Under the pieces are notes generated by a model that saw nothing but the letters and a program-made list of their open reading frames with translations, was not told the DNA's origin and did not search any database. A DNA stretch of 6,364 nt, from the NCBI GenBank assembly GCA_934434905.1, contig CAKSAI010000195.1:1-6364 (forward strand), written 5' to 3'. Source of the DNA: an uncultured Lachnospiraceae bacterium (GTDB lineage: Bacteria > Bacillota > Clostridia > Lachnospirales > Lachnospiraceae). Positions 1-5,675 of this stretch are shown piece by piece (the stretch's first letter is position 1; every line of letters begins with the position of its first letter). A program made the translations under genes and the position numbers.

Positions 1-16
1 CTCTAAGGACTAAGCA

Positions 17-58
17 GGAAGCTTTCTCATATATTACACTTCTGCCTTAAAAGCTTCC
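17..58. repeat. 9-bp inverted repeat downstream of the aminopeptidase gene
   Basis: GGAAGCTTT at 17-25 is mirrored by AAAGCTTCC at 50-58, with a 24-base spacer. It begins about 27 bases past the aminopeptidase stop codon in the direction of transcription. It could fold in the 3' end of that mRNA, but the loop is large and no T-run follows on either strand, so I do not call it a terminator. Each arm contains the palindrome AAGCTT, so part of the match is also a direct repeat. The rest of bases 1-84 shows no gene or clear signal. Confidence 0.4.
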
Positions 59-84
59 ACATCATCACACCGACTACATTCGTC

Positions 85-1875
85 TCAGATCTCCCTGGTA
101 TACTCTCTAAGCCATTCACGCTCCGCATCTGTCAGATACGGCGCCAGTGTCTCGTACACCTGCTTGTGGTAATCGTTGAGCCTGCGTCTCTCCGTCCGAC
201 TCATCTCCTCCGGCAGGATCGCATCCAGGTCGATGGGGGCAAAGGTAATATTTTCAAAATACATAAACTGCCCGTACTCATTCTTCTCGCCCTTACGGCA
301 GATCAGCTCATTCTCAGTACGGATTCCGTACTTGCCCTCCAGGTATACACCCGGCTCATCGGTGGTGATCATGCCTTCCTCCAGTACACAGCTGTCGCTC
401 CGCTCCGGAACGATCTTCCAGCGAATGCCATTGGGACCCTCGTGGACATTGAGGATATGACCGACACCGTGACCGGTCCCGCACTTATAATCGAGATCCA
501 GATCCCAGAGAGGCCCTCTGGCCAGAATGTCCAGATTGATCCCCCGGCAGCCATAGAGGAACCTTGCGTTTGCCAGGTTCATGTTGCCGCGGCATACCGC
601 AGTAAAATGCTGCTTCTCCTCCTCGGTCAGCTCACCCAAAGCAATGGTTCTTGTGATATCGGTGGTTCCCTCCAGGTAATGCCCGCCGGAATCCACCAGC
701 AGGAAGCCTTCCGGCTTTAACACTGCATTGGACTCTGCGTTGGCGCAGTAATGCATCATGGCCGCATTCGGACCATAGGCGCTGATGGTATCGAAGCTCA
801 GATCCAGAAAATGTTCCTGCTGTCTCCGCAGATTCTCCAGATAGTCGGAGGCTGAGATCTCCGTAATCTCCTGCTTGCCGATATTCTGCTTCAGCCAGTA
901 CATAAACTTCGTCATGGCCACGCCGTCCTTGATGTGAGCCTTTCTGGTATTTTCAAGCTCCACTGCATTCTTCACGGACTTCATAAGCTCCGTGGGGTTC
1001 TCCTTGTCCACCACCTGAATCTTCGGATCTAAGCAATGGCAGATCCGGAAATTCACAGTCCCCTTATGAAGGAGTACCACTTCCTCCTCAGGCAGCGTCT
1101 CCACGTCCTCATAGATCGCATTGTAATCCTTTACGGTGATCTTATTTTCCTTAAGGTAAGCCCTTACCTCATCATTCAGAACCTTCTCATTTACATACCA
1201 GCGGCATTCCTGCCCGGTCACCAGCAGGAAGGACAGTACCACCGGAACATGGTCGATATCATTTCCCCGGATGTTTAATAGCCATGCAATATCGTAGAGG
1301 GATGTCAGGATGTGTACGGTCGCACCCTCTTCCTTCATATGCTCCCGAAGCCGTGCCAGCTTCTTCGCAAGGCTCTCGCCCGCATACTCCGGTGCCACTA
1401 CCCAGACCGGCTCCGCCGGGAGTGCCGGGCGGTCTGTCCAGATGTGATCCACCAGATCCTCAGACACATAGAGTCTGCCATTCTTCTTCTCCGCGATCTC
1501 CTGATATTCATCGCCGCTCTTTCCATTGATGACCCTGCCGTCGAAGCCGAGGCACCGGCCCTCCTTCAAGTTCTGCTCTACATATTCCTTCACCTTGGGA
1601 ACGCCTTCCTCTCCCGACTTAAAGAGCTTCACACAGCTTCCCATAAGCTGCTGTTCCGCCTGGATGAAGTAACGGCCATCCGTCCAGAGCCCGGCTTCCT
1701 CCCTGGTGATCACCGCGGTTCCCGCGGAACCTGTGAATCCGGTTATAAACTTCCTGGCCTTGAAATAATCTCCCACATATTCGGATTCGTGAAAATCCGA
1801 AGTAGGGATGATGTACATGTCAATCCCCCGCTGCTCCATCTCACGGCGCAGCGCCGCTATCCTTTCATTTATCAT
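85..1875 (-). CDS. Xaa-Pro aminopeptidase, long three-domain form (peptidase family M24B)
   Basis: This is a cytoplasmic dinuclear-metal peptidase that removes an N-terminal residue preceding proline. The protein is 596 aa, the size of the XPNPEP1-like long form rather than the roughly 350-440 aa PepP/PepQ forms. It has two creatinase-like N-terminal domains (about 1-295), a pita-bread catalytic domain (about 300-530) and the extra M24 C-terminal domain (about 535-596, around ENITFAPIDLDAI). All five expected metal ligands are visible: Asp395 (LLVDSGG), Asp406 (TTDITRT), His469 (GTGHGVGH), Glu507 (TTDEPG) and Glu521 (RTENEL). His375 (MMHY) and His478 (NVHEG) match the family's other active-site histidines. 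The start at 1875 (MINERIAAL) is preferred to the in-frame ATG at 1899: the latter has no ribosome binding site and lies only about 9 bases from the predicted transcription start. The gene is monocistronic on its minus-strand side and divergent from the MATE gene. No truncation or missing key residue is seen. Confidence 0.95.
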   Translation of the reverse strand: MINERIAALRREMEQRGIDMYIIPTSDFHESEYVGDYFKARKFITGFTGSAGTAVITREEAGLWTDGRYFIQAEQQLMGSCVKLFKSGEEGVPKVKEYVEQNLKEGRCLGFDGRVINGKSGDEYQEIAEKKNGRLYVSEDLVDHIWTDRPALPAEPVWVVAPEYAGESLAKKLARLREHMKEEGATVHILTSLYDIAWLLNIRGNDIDHVPVVLSFLLVTGQECRWYVNEKVLNDEVRAYLKENKITVKDYNAIYEDVETLPEEEVVLLHKGTVNFRICHCLDPKIQVVDKENPTELMKSVKNAVELENTRKAHIKDGVAMTKFMYWLKQNIGKQEITEISASDYLENLRRQQEHFLDLSFDTISAYGPNAAMMHYCANAESNAVLKPEGFLLVDSGGHYLEGTTDITRTIALGELTEEEKQHFTAVCRGNMNLANARFLYGCRGINLDILARGPLWDLDLDYKCGTGHGVGHILNVHEGPNGIRWKIVPERSDSCVLEEGMITTDEPGVYLEGKYGIRTENELICRKGEKNEYGQFMYFENITFAPIDLDAILPEEMSRTERRRLNDYHKQVYETLAPYLTDAEREWLREYTREI

Positions 1876-1878
1876 GAT

Positions 1879-1891
1879 GGTCCTGTCCTTT
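1879..1891 (-). promoter_or_regulatory. Ribosome binding site deciding the aminopeptidase start
   Basis: On the minus strand AAAGGACAGGACC precedes the ATG at 1875. The AAAGGA core (1891-1886) is 10 bases from that ATG. The upstream in-frame ATG at 1899 has no purine-rich site in front of it and would itself overlap this region, so the shorter protein is preferred. Confidence 0.6.
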
Positions 1892-1914
1892 CCTTTCATA
1901 ATGCTCTGTCATGA

Positions 1915-1943
1915 AGTATAGCACTCTTTTCTTTAAAAATCTA
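1915..1943 (-). promoter_or_regulatory. Predicted promoter of the aminopeptidase gene
   Basis: Reading the minus strand, the -10 is TATACT (1920-1915), preceded by TGC (1923-1921), which gives an extended -10. A weak -35, TAGATT (1943-1938), is 17 bases upstream. Transcription would start near 1908, leaving a leader of about 33 bases before the ATG at 1875. The extended -10 could compensate for the poor -35. Confidence 0.55.
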
Positions 1944-1950
1944 CTTTTTA

Positions 1951-1980
1951 TTGACATATCACAAGCAAATATGCTACCAT
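1951..1980 (+). promoter_or_regulatory. Predicted promoter of the MATE transporter gene
   Basis: A consensus -35, TTGACA (1951-1956), is followed after 18 bases by TACCAT (1975-1980), which matches the -10 at four of six positions. TGC at 1972-1974 makes it an extended -10. Transcription would start near 1987, giving a leader of about 46 bases. The -35 lies only 7 bases from the -35 of the opposite-facing aminopeptidase promoter. An imperfect dyad AGCA-aata-TGCT (1964-1975) sits in the spacer and could be an operator half-site pair, but it is short. Confidence 0.6.
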
Positions 1981-2032
1981 AACCTGCTGGGTATCGTGGC
2001 TTTTATTATGATCAGAAACGGAGATACAAAAA

Positions 2033-3388
2033 ATGATGGATCAGACATACATGAAAACGAAAAAAATATTCCCCCTTGTAATGTCCATGGCAATACCGAT
2101 GGTATTGTCCATGCTGATCAATTCCTTGTACAATATTGTGGACAGCTTCTTTATCGCTAAGATCAGCGAGGATGCCATGACGGCGATCTCGCTGGTTTTT
2201 CCGCTTCAGAACTTCGCCGCCGCTGTCAGCATCGGCTTCGGTGTAGGTGCAAATGCGCTCACAGCCTTTTTCCTTGGGGAAGGTGATCAGCGACGTGCCG
2301 ACGGGGCAGCATCTCTCAGTATTCTGCTGTCTCTGGTACATTCGGCTATTCTGACAGGAGTCCTCTGTTCTGTTACGGCTCCCTTTCTTCAGGGCTTTAC
2401 CGGAGAGCAGAAGGTTCTCGACTACGGCCTGCGGTATGGGCGTATTGTATTTGGATTCCTTTTTATCAGTCAGATCAGCCTGGTCTATGAGAAGCTGTTC
2501 CAGGCAGTTGGACGTGTCCGCATTACGATGATCAGCATGATCGCCGGCTGTGTTACAAACATCATTCTTGATCCGATCATGATCTTTGGCCTGGGTCCCT
2601 GCCCGGCCATGGGGATCGAGGGTGCAGCCATCGCTACGGTGATCGGGCAGGGTGTATCGCTCTTATTCTATCTCGTCGCCTGGTGGAAGGGGCTTTTGCA
2701 ACTGCACCTCTCTCTGCCGGAAGGATGGCGTTTCCGCCGACTGGCAGGACGGCTCTACGGCATCGGGATTCCGGCGATCTTAAACCAGGCCTTGCCCTCT
2801 CTTCTGATTGCGACCCTGAACGCTGTACTTGCCGCATTTTCCCAGACAGACGTATTGATCCTGGGCGTTTATTACAAGCTTCAGACCTTCATTTACCTTA
2901 CCGCAAACGGCATTGTCCAGGGAATCCGCCCATTGGTCGCATATAATTACGGTGCCGGGATTCCCCGGCGTGTACAGCAAATCTTCCGAACCGCACTCTG
3001 TACCGCCCTCTGTGTGATGGCTGTGGGGACCTTATTGTGTCTGCTCATCCCACAACAGCTCATCGGTATGTTCTCATCGAATGCAGACACCATCCACGCA
3101 GGAGCTGCCGCACTTAGGATCATCTGTGCCGGATTCCTGGTGTCCTCCATATCGGTGGTCGTCAGCGGAACCCTGGAAGGACTTGGCTTTGGATTCCAGT
3201 CCTTCGTCATCTCGCTGCTTCGGTATGTCGTAGTCATACTTCCGGCTGCATGGATACTGAGCCGCTTCTTTGGGGCTGTCGGTGTATGGCATGCCTTCTG
3301 GATCGCAGAACTCACAAGCGCTGCGGCGGCAGCTATTCTTTACCGCTATGCCATAAGAAAGATTAAAAAGAGCAATACCACTGCCTAA
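2033..3388 (+). CDS. MATE family multidrug/cation-coupled efflux transporter
   Basis: This is an integral membrane exporter of the multidrug and toxic compound extrusion family. Members expel cationic drugs, dyes or metabolites using a Na+ or H+ gradient; the substrate cannot be read from sequence. The protein is 451 aa, a normal family length, with about 12 hydrophobic segments in two halves (approximately 13-35, 47-70, 93-115, 131-152, 162-184, 194-216, then 240-260, 275-298, 316-340, 357-380, 386-408, 416-438). Typical family landmarks are SLYNIVDSFFIA near residue 31, NIILDPIMIFGLGP at 176-189 followed by MGIEGAAIAT, and GIRPLVAYNYGA at 297-308. The C-terminus is a short basic cytoplasmic tail (IRKIKKSN). 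The start is the first of two adjacent ATGs; a GGAG at 2020-2023 lies 9 bases upstream, a moderate site. It is the only plus-strand gene in the window. No adjacent MarR- or TetR-type regulator gene is visible. The gene ends 5 bp from the convergent lipoprotein gene, with no clear terminator. Confidence 0.93.
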   Translation: MMDQTYMKTKKIFPLVMSMAIPMVLSMLINSLYNIVDSFFIAKISEDAMTAISLVFPLQNFAAAVSIGFGVGANALTAFFLGEGDQRRADGAASLSILLSLVHSAILTGVLCSVTAPFLQGFTGEQKVLDYGLRYGRIVFGFLFISQISLVYEKLFQAVGRVRITMISMIAGCVTNIILDPIMIFGLGPCPAMGIEGAAIATVIGQGVSLLFYLVAWWKGLLQLHLSLPEGWRFRRLAGRLYGIGIPAILNQALPSLLIATLNAVLAAFSQTDVLILGVYYKLQTFIYLTANGIVQGIRPLVAYNYGAGIPRRVQQIFRTALCTALCVMAVGTLLCLLIPQQLIGMFSSNADTIHAGAAALRIICAGFLVSSISVVVSGTLEGLGFGFQSFVISLLRYVVVILPAAWILSRFFGAVGVWHAFWIAELTSAAAAAILYRYAIRKIKKSNTTA

Positions 3389-3393
3389 CAGCT

Positions 3394-4509
3394 CTATGGA
3401 CGACAGTTTTTACAGGGTTCATACCCCTGACTGATCAGGCTCTCCCGGCTCTCCGACGAAGTAGCCCTACTTTCTTCCTTCCTCTTCTTCACACTGCCGC
3501 AATCCGGACGGTGGAATTTCTTCGTACTCGTGTTGAGTATGTATGTGGTGGTAGTATCCTGACCGGAATTGCCATCGCCGGCATTCCCGTTGCCTGCGCT
3601 GTCCGCCTCAGCGATCTCTTCGCCGCTTCGGTAATCCATGCAGACTTCGTTGGCAAAGCGGATATTACTTCCATCACTTACAGCGGTGATTACTCCCTGG
3701 AGGTCCGTCCGAAACAGGGACGCTCCCAGCTTCTGGATGGACAGCATCACAGAGGCGCCCGGATGGCCGTAGCTGTTGTCCCTGCCGCAGCTTATGATAA
3801 CATAGGAGGGCGACACGGCCTGCAGGAATTCTTCACTGTTGGAATATTTGCTTCCATGATGATTGGCTACATATACATCGCTATGCACATCCGTGCCCTT
3901 GTACAGGACATCCTGCTCGCTCTCCTCCGTGCAGTCTCCGCAGATCAGAAAGCTGCTATCTCCATAAGACAGGCGGATTCCCAATGAGTTGGAATTGGCA
4001 TCCTGATAACTATAGGAAGCGGGACAGACCACCCGAAAGCTGCTGTCTGCAAAGGTATAGGTGTCACCCAGCCTGGGATGCTCCACCGGAATATTCTTCT
4101 CTTCAATCACGCGCAAATAGGACTGATAGACCTTGGTGTCCGCCTTGTAATCCGGTGACAACACCTGTTTACATTCAAAGGCATTCAGTACACCCACCAC
4201 TCCATTGAGATGATCGGCATCGTAGTGGGATACGATCACATAATCCAGGCGTTCCACGCCCTCCTTCTTCAGATAGCTCACCACATAGGAGGAATAGTCC
4301 TTATCGCCGCCATCCATCAGGAGAAAAGAATCTCCCTGCCTGATGAGCGCGGCGCTTCCTTGTCCCACATCCAGGATCTGCACGGTCAGTTCCTGTGTCC
4401 CCTGCGTCCCGCAGCTTGTAGCTGCTGTAAGCAGGCACACGGCCAGCAGAATGGACCAGAGGGTTCCGGAAATCCTCTTCCAGGAAATCTTCTTTTGAAA
4501 ATTATTCAT
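3394..4509 (-). CDS. Surface lipoprotein with ComEC-like metallo-beta-lactamase domain and C-terminal Ada-like zinc module
   Basis: This is a predicted secreted lipoprotein of 371 aa. The N-terminus is basic (NNFQKKISWKR), followed by a hydrophobic stretch and a lipobox-like AATSC with the lipidated Cys at 33; alanine at -3 is less usual. The metallo-beta-lactamase domain (about 41-290) resembles the extracellular domain of ComEC/Rec2. It shows LDVGQGSA, the metal motif SHYDADH (His95, Asp97, Asp99, His100), GDC (Asp192), NHHGSKYS (His217/His218) and SCGRDNSYGHP (His249). A Gly/Asn/Asp/Thr-rich linker (about 300-321) leads to a short module (about 322-371) with KFHRPDC and PCKNCRP. That leaves His333/Cys337/Cys366/Cys369 to bind a zinc, as in Ada-type zinc-binding domains. 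ComEC membrane segments are absent, so this is a stand-alone hydrolase domain, probably a phosphodiesterase or nuclease by family analogy; the substrate is unknown. The start is ATG at 4509; the in-frame GTG at 4518 lies inside the ribosome binding site. It sits 57 bp after ridA with no terminator between them. Confidence 0.88.
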   Translation of the reverse strand: MNNFQKKISWKRISGTLWSILLAVCLLTAATSCGTQGTQELTVQILDVGQGSAALIRQGDSFLLMDGGDKDYSSYVVSYLKKEGVERLDYVIVSHYDADHLNGVVGVLNAFECKQVLSPDYKADTKVYQSYLRVIEEKNIPVEHPRLGDTYTFADSSFRVVCPASYSYQDANSNSLGIRLSYGDSSFLICGDCTEESEQDVLYKGTDVHSDVYVANHHGSKYSNSEEFLQAVSPSYVIISCGRDNSYGHPGASVMLSIQKLGASLFRTDLQGVITAVSDGSNIRFANEVCMDYRSGEEIAEADSAGNGNAGDGNSGQDTTTTYILNTSTKKFHRPDCGSVKKRKEESRATSSESRESLISQGYEPCKNCRP

Positions 4510-4513
4510 AATT

Positions 4514-4520
4514 CTCACCT
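4514..4520 (-). promoter_or_regulatory. Ribosome binding site deciding the lipoprotein start
   Basis: AGGTGAG on the minus strand (4520-4514) matches the 3' part of the AAGGAGGTGA consensus and lies 4 bases from the ATG at 4509. The alternative GTG start at 4518 is part of this site, so it is unlikely to be used. Confidence 0.65.
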
Positions 4521-4566
4521 ACATATTCCTGTTTTACAGTCCTCCTAAGGCCTTCCCACGCGCTCC

Positions 4567-4947
4567 TTAAGCCTTCTTCACCGCAATCGCCTCGATCTCC
4601 ACCAGGCCGCCCTTGGGAAGCTTCGCTACCTCCACGCAGGAACGTGCGGGAACCTCACCCTTAAAATACTCGGCATAGATAGCGTTCACTGCTCCAAAAT
4701 CATTGATATCGTCAAGAAATACCGTGGTCTTTACCACATGAGCAAAGTCGGACCCTGCTGCCTCAAGAACAGCGGACAGGTTCTTTAATGCCTGATGAGT
4801 CTGTGCCTCAACACCTTCCGGGAGCTGCCCGCTTTCCGGGATCAGTCCCAACTGCCCGGATGTAAATATCAGTTCTCCGGCCGCAACTGCATGTACATAG
4901 GGTCCCACTGCCGCCGGTGCGTTGTTTGCATTGATTGATTGTTTCAT
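4567..4947 (-). CDS. ridA: RidA family reactive intermediate (enamine/imine) deaminase
   Basis: RidA-family proteins (YjgF/YER057c/UK114) hydrolyse reactive enamine/imine intermediates such as 2-aminoacrylate, made by PLP-dependent dehydratases, releasing ammonia and the 2-keto acid. They are cytoplasmic trimers with active sites between subunits. The 126-aa length is typical. Residues matching the E. coli RidA active site are visible: Tyr17 (GPYVHA), Ser30-Gly31 (FTSGQLG), Arg102 and Cys104 (PARSCVEVA) and Glu117 (VEIEA), with the arginine that separates true RidA deaminases from some Rid subfamilies present. The start at 4947 (MKQSINANN) has an ideal AAGGAGG 8 bases upstream; an in-frame ATG at 4965 only overlaps that site. 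The gene follows the efp terminator and carries its own candidate promoter. The downstream lipoprotein gene is probably on the same transcript. The physiological substrate in this organism is inferred. Confidence 0.94.
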   Translation of the reverse strand: MKQSINANNAPAAVGPYVHAVAAGELIFTSGQLGLIPESGQLPEGVEAQTHQALKNLSAVLEAAGSDFAHVVKTTVFLDDINDFGAVNAIYAEYFKGEVPARSCVEVAKLPKGGLVEIEAIAVKKA

Positions 4948-4955
4948 GATGATTT

Positions 4956-4962
4956 CCTCCTT
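4956..4962 (-). promoter_or_regulatory. Ribosome binding site deciding the ridA start
   Basis: A full AAGGAGG (4962-4956, minus strand) lies 8 bases before the ATG at 4947. An upstream in-frame ATG at 4965 overlaps this site and has no site of its own, so the 126-aa start is chosen. Confidence 0.85.
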
Positions 4963-4973
4963 CATTTACAATG

Positions 4974-5002
4974 ATAATATTTGAAAAAGCCCGGAAATCC
5001 AA
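4974..5002 (-). promoter_or_regulatory. Candidate ridA promoter overlapping the efp terminator
   Basis: On the minus strand TTGGAT (5002-4997) and TATTAT (4979-4974) are 17 bases apart. The -10 matches consensus at five of six positions and the -35 at three. The -35 lies mostly in the loop of the efp terminator hairpin, and the spacer runs through its second arm and T-run. Transcription would begin near 4967, giving a leader of about 20 bases that contains the AAGGAGG. The promoter is plausible but not strong; the alternative is read-through from efp. Confidence 0.45.
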
Positions 5003-5014
5003 CCTTCCGGGCTT
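4984..5014 (-). terminator. Intrinsic terminator of efp
   Basis: On the minus strand a perfect 10-bp stem AAGCCCGGAA / TTCCGGGCTT (5014-5005 with 4996-4987) encloses an 8-base loop and runs into TTTTTC. It starts 14 bases past the efp stop codon. The GC-rich core followed by a T-run is a textbook Rho-independent terminator. On the plus strand no T-run follows the stem, so it acts in one direction. Confidence 0.88.
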
Positions 5015-5028
5015 CATCATTATCTTTC

Positions 5029-5586
5029 CTAGACTCTCGACAGATATTCTCCTGTACGGGTATCGATCTTGATGATATCATCCTGATCTACGAACAGTGG
5101 CACATACACTGTTGCTCCTGTCTCCACAACAGCCGGCTTGGTAGCGCCTGTAGCGGTATCTCCCTTGAAGCCAGGCTCTGTGTCAGTAATCTGAAGCTCC
5201 ACGAACAGTGGCGGCTCCACAGCAAATACGCTTCCGTTATGGGACAGCATCTTCACCATCTCATTCTCCTTGACGAACTTCAGAGCGTCACCGATGGACT
5301 CCTTGTCCAATGCGATCTGCTCGTAGGTCTCTACGTCCATGAAGTGGTACAAATCTCCGTCAGAATACAAATACTGCATATCTGCCCGGTCAATACGTGC
5401 CTGAGGACATTTCTCAGTAGGACGGAAGGTTTTCTCAACCACACCGCCGTTCTTGATATTCTTCAGTTTCGTTCTTACAAAGGCTGCGCCCTTTCCTGGT
5501 TTTACATGCTGGAACTCAATGATCTGGTATATATTATTATCTAATTCGATTGTTATACCATTCCTGAAATCACCTGCTGAAATCAT
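5029..5586 (-). CDS. efp: Translation elongation factor P
   Basis: EF-P binds between the P and E sites of the ribosome and stimulates peptide bond formation when ribosomes stall on polyproline stretches. The 185-aa length is standard, with three beta-barrel domains: KOW-like (about 1-62), central OB (about 66-125) and C-terminal OB (about 128-185, ending TRTGEYLSRV). The domain I tip loop is HVKPGKGAAF, placing Lys32 at the modified position. The KPGKG loop is like the B. subtilis protein, whose Lys32 carries 5-aminopentanol. Which modification is used here cannot be read, and no modification gene is in the window. An AAGGAGGAA ribosome binding site (AGGAGG 8 bases upstream) supports the start. 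The gene has its own promoter, a leader stem-loop and a clear terminator, so it is probably a single-gene unit, with possible additional read-through from rpiB. In many Firmicutes efp adjoins a short-form Xaa-Pro peptidase gene; here it follows rpiB. Confidence 0.97.
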   Translation of the reverse strand: MISAGDFRNGITIELDNNIYQIIEFQHVKPGKGAAFVRTKLKNIKNGGVVEKTFRPTEKCPQARIDRADMQYLYSDGDLYHFMDVETYEQIALDKESIGDALKFVKENEMVKMLSHNGSVFAVEPPLFVELQITDTEPGFKGDTATGATKPAVVETGATVYVPLFVDQDDIIKIDTRTGEYLSRV

Positions 5587-5608
5587 TTCATCTTCCTCCT
5601 TAAACTAT

Positions 5609-5629
5609 TCAGGACACGCCTTGCCCTGA
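5609..5629 (-). promoter_or_regulatory. Stem-loop near the 5' end of the efp leader
   Basis: On the minus strand TCAGGGCA pairs with TGTCCTGA (8 bp including one G-U) around a 5-base loop, AGGCG. It starts about 4-5 bases after the predicted efp transcription start and ends before the ribosome binding site. On the opposite strand the G-U pair becomes an A-C mismatch, so the fold favours the efp mRNA. It may stabilise the 5' end; no known riboswitch class is recognised. Confidence 0.45.
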
Positions 5630-5639
5630 TGCTTTTTCT

Positions 5640-5668
5640 ATTCTATTATAAAATTCCGAATTTTTCAA
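5640..5668 (-). promoter_or_regulatory. Predicted efp promoter
   Basis: On the minus strand TTGAAA (5668-5663) and TAGAAT (5645-5640) are exactly 17 bases apart, each matching the sigma-A consensus at five of six positions. A TATAAT at 5650-5645 overlaps the -10 but would leave only a 12-base spacer. The -35 begins 7 bases beyond the rpiB stop codon. The predicted transcription start is near 5633, giving a leader of about 47 bases. Confidence 0.7.
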
Positions 5669-5675
5669 CCTTTTT

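Noticed and set aside
1..84. Possible start of another gene (ATG at about 31-33, minus strand)
   Set aside because: The frame ends after six codons and has no ribosome binding site. Nothing coding can be supported here.
1312..1914. 200-codon plus-strand open frame opposite the aminopeptidase gene
   Set aside because: The translation has no recognisable family features. The minus-strand frame has a complete, conserved peptidase with all metal ligands, so this is its shadow.
3421..3439. CCTGA-CTGA-TCAGG hairpin at 3426-3439 as a terminator for the MATE gene
   Set aside because: It lies within the lipoprotein coding region and is followed by a C-rich stretch rather than a T-run.
4528..4540. 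Small hairpin CTGT-AAA-ACAG between ridA and the lipoprotein gene as a terminator
   Set aside because: The stem is only 4 bp and no T-run follows on the minus strand, so it would not end transcription.
4519..4546. A minimal ATG-TAG start-stop (4524-4519) ahead of the lipoprotein gene, with an AGGAGG at 4541-4546
   Set aside because: The AGGAGG is 16 bases from the ATG, too far for efficient initiation, and the ATG-TAG overlaps the real ribosome binding site. Probably coincidence.
4981..5544. 187-codon plus-strand open frame opposite efp
   Set aside because: It runs through the efp terminator and the whole conserved EF-P frame. It has no ribosome binding site and no recognisable family.
5651..5665. 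AT-rich palindrome AAAATTC-G-GAATTTT after rpiB as a terminator
   Set aside because: It has almost only A-T pairs, a very tight loop and no T-run. It lies inside the efp promoter spacer and is better explained by that.
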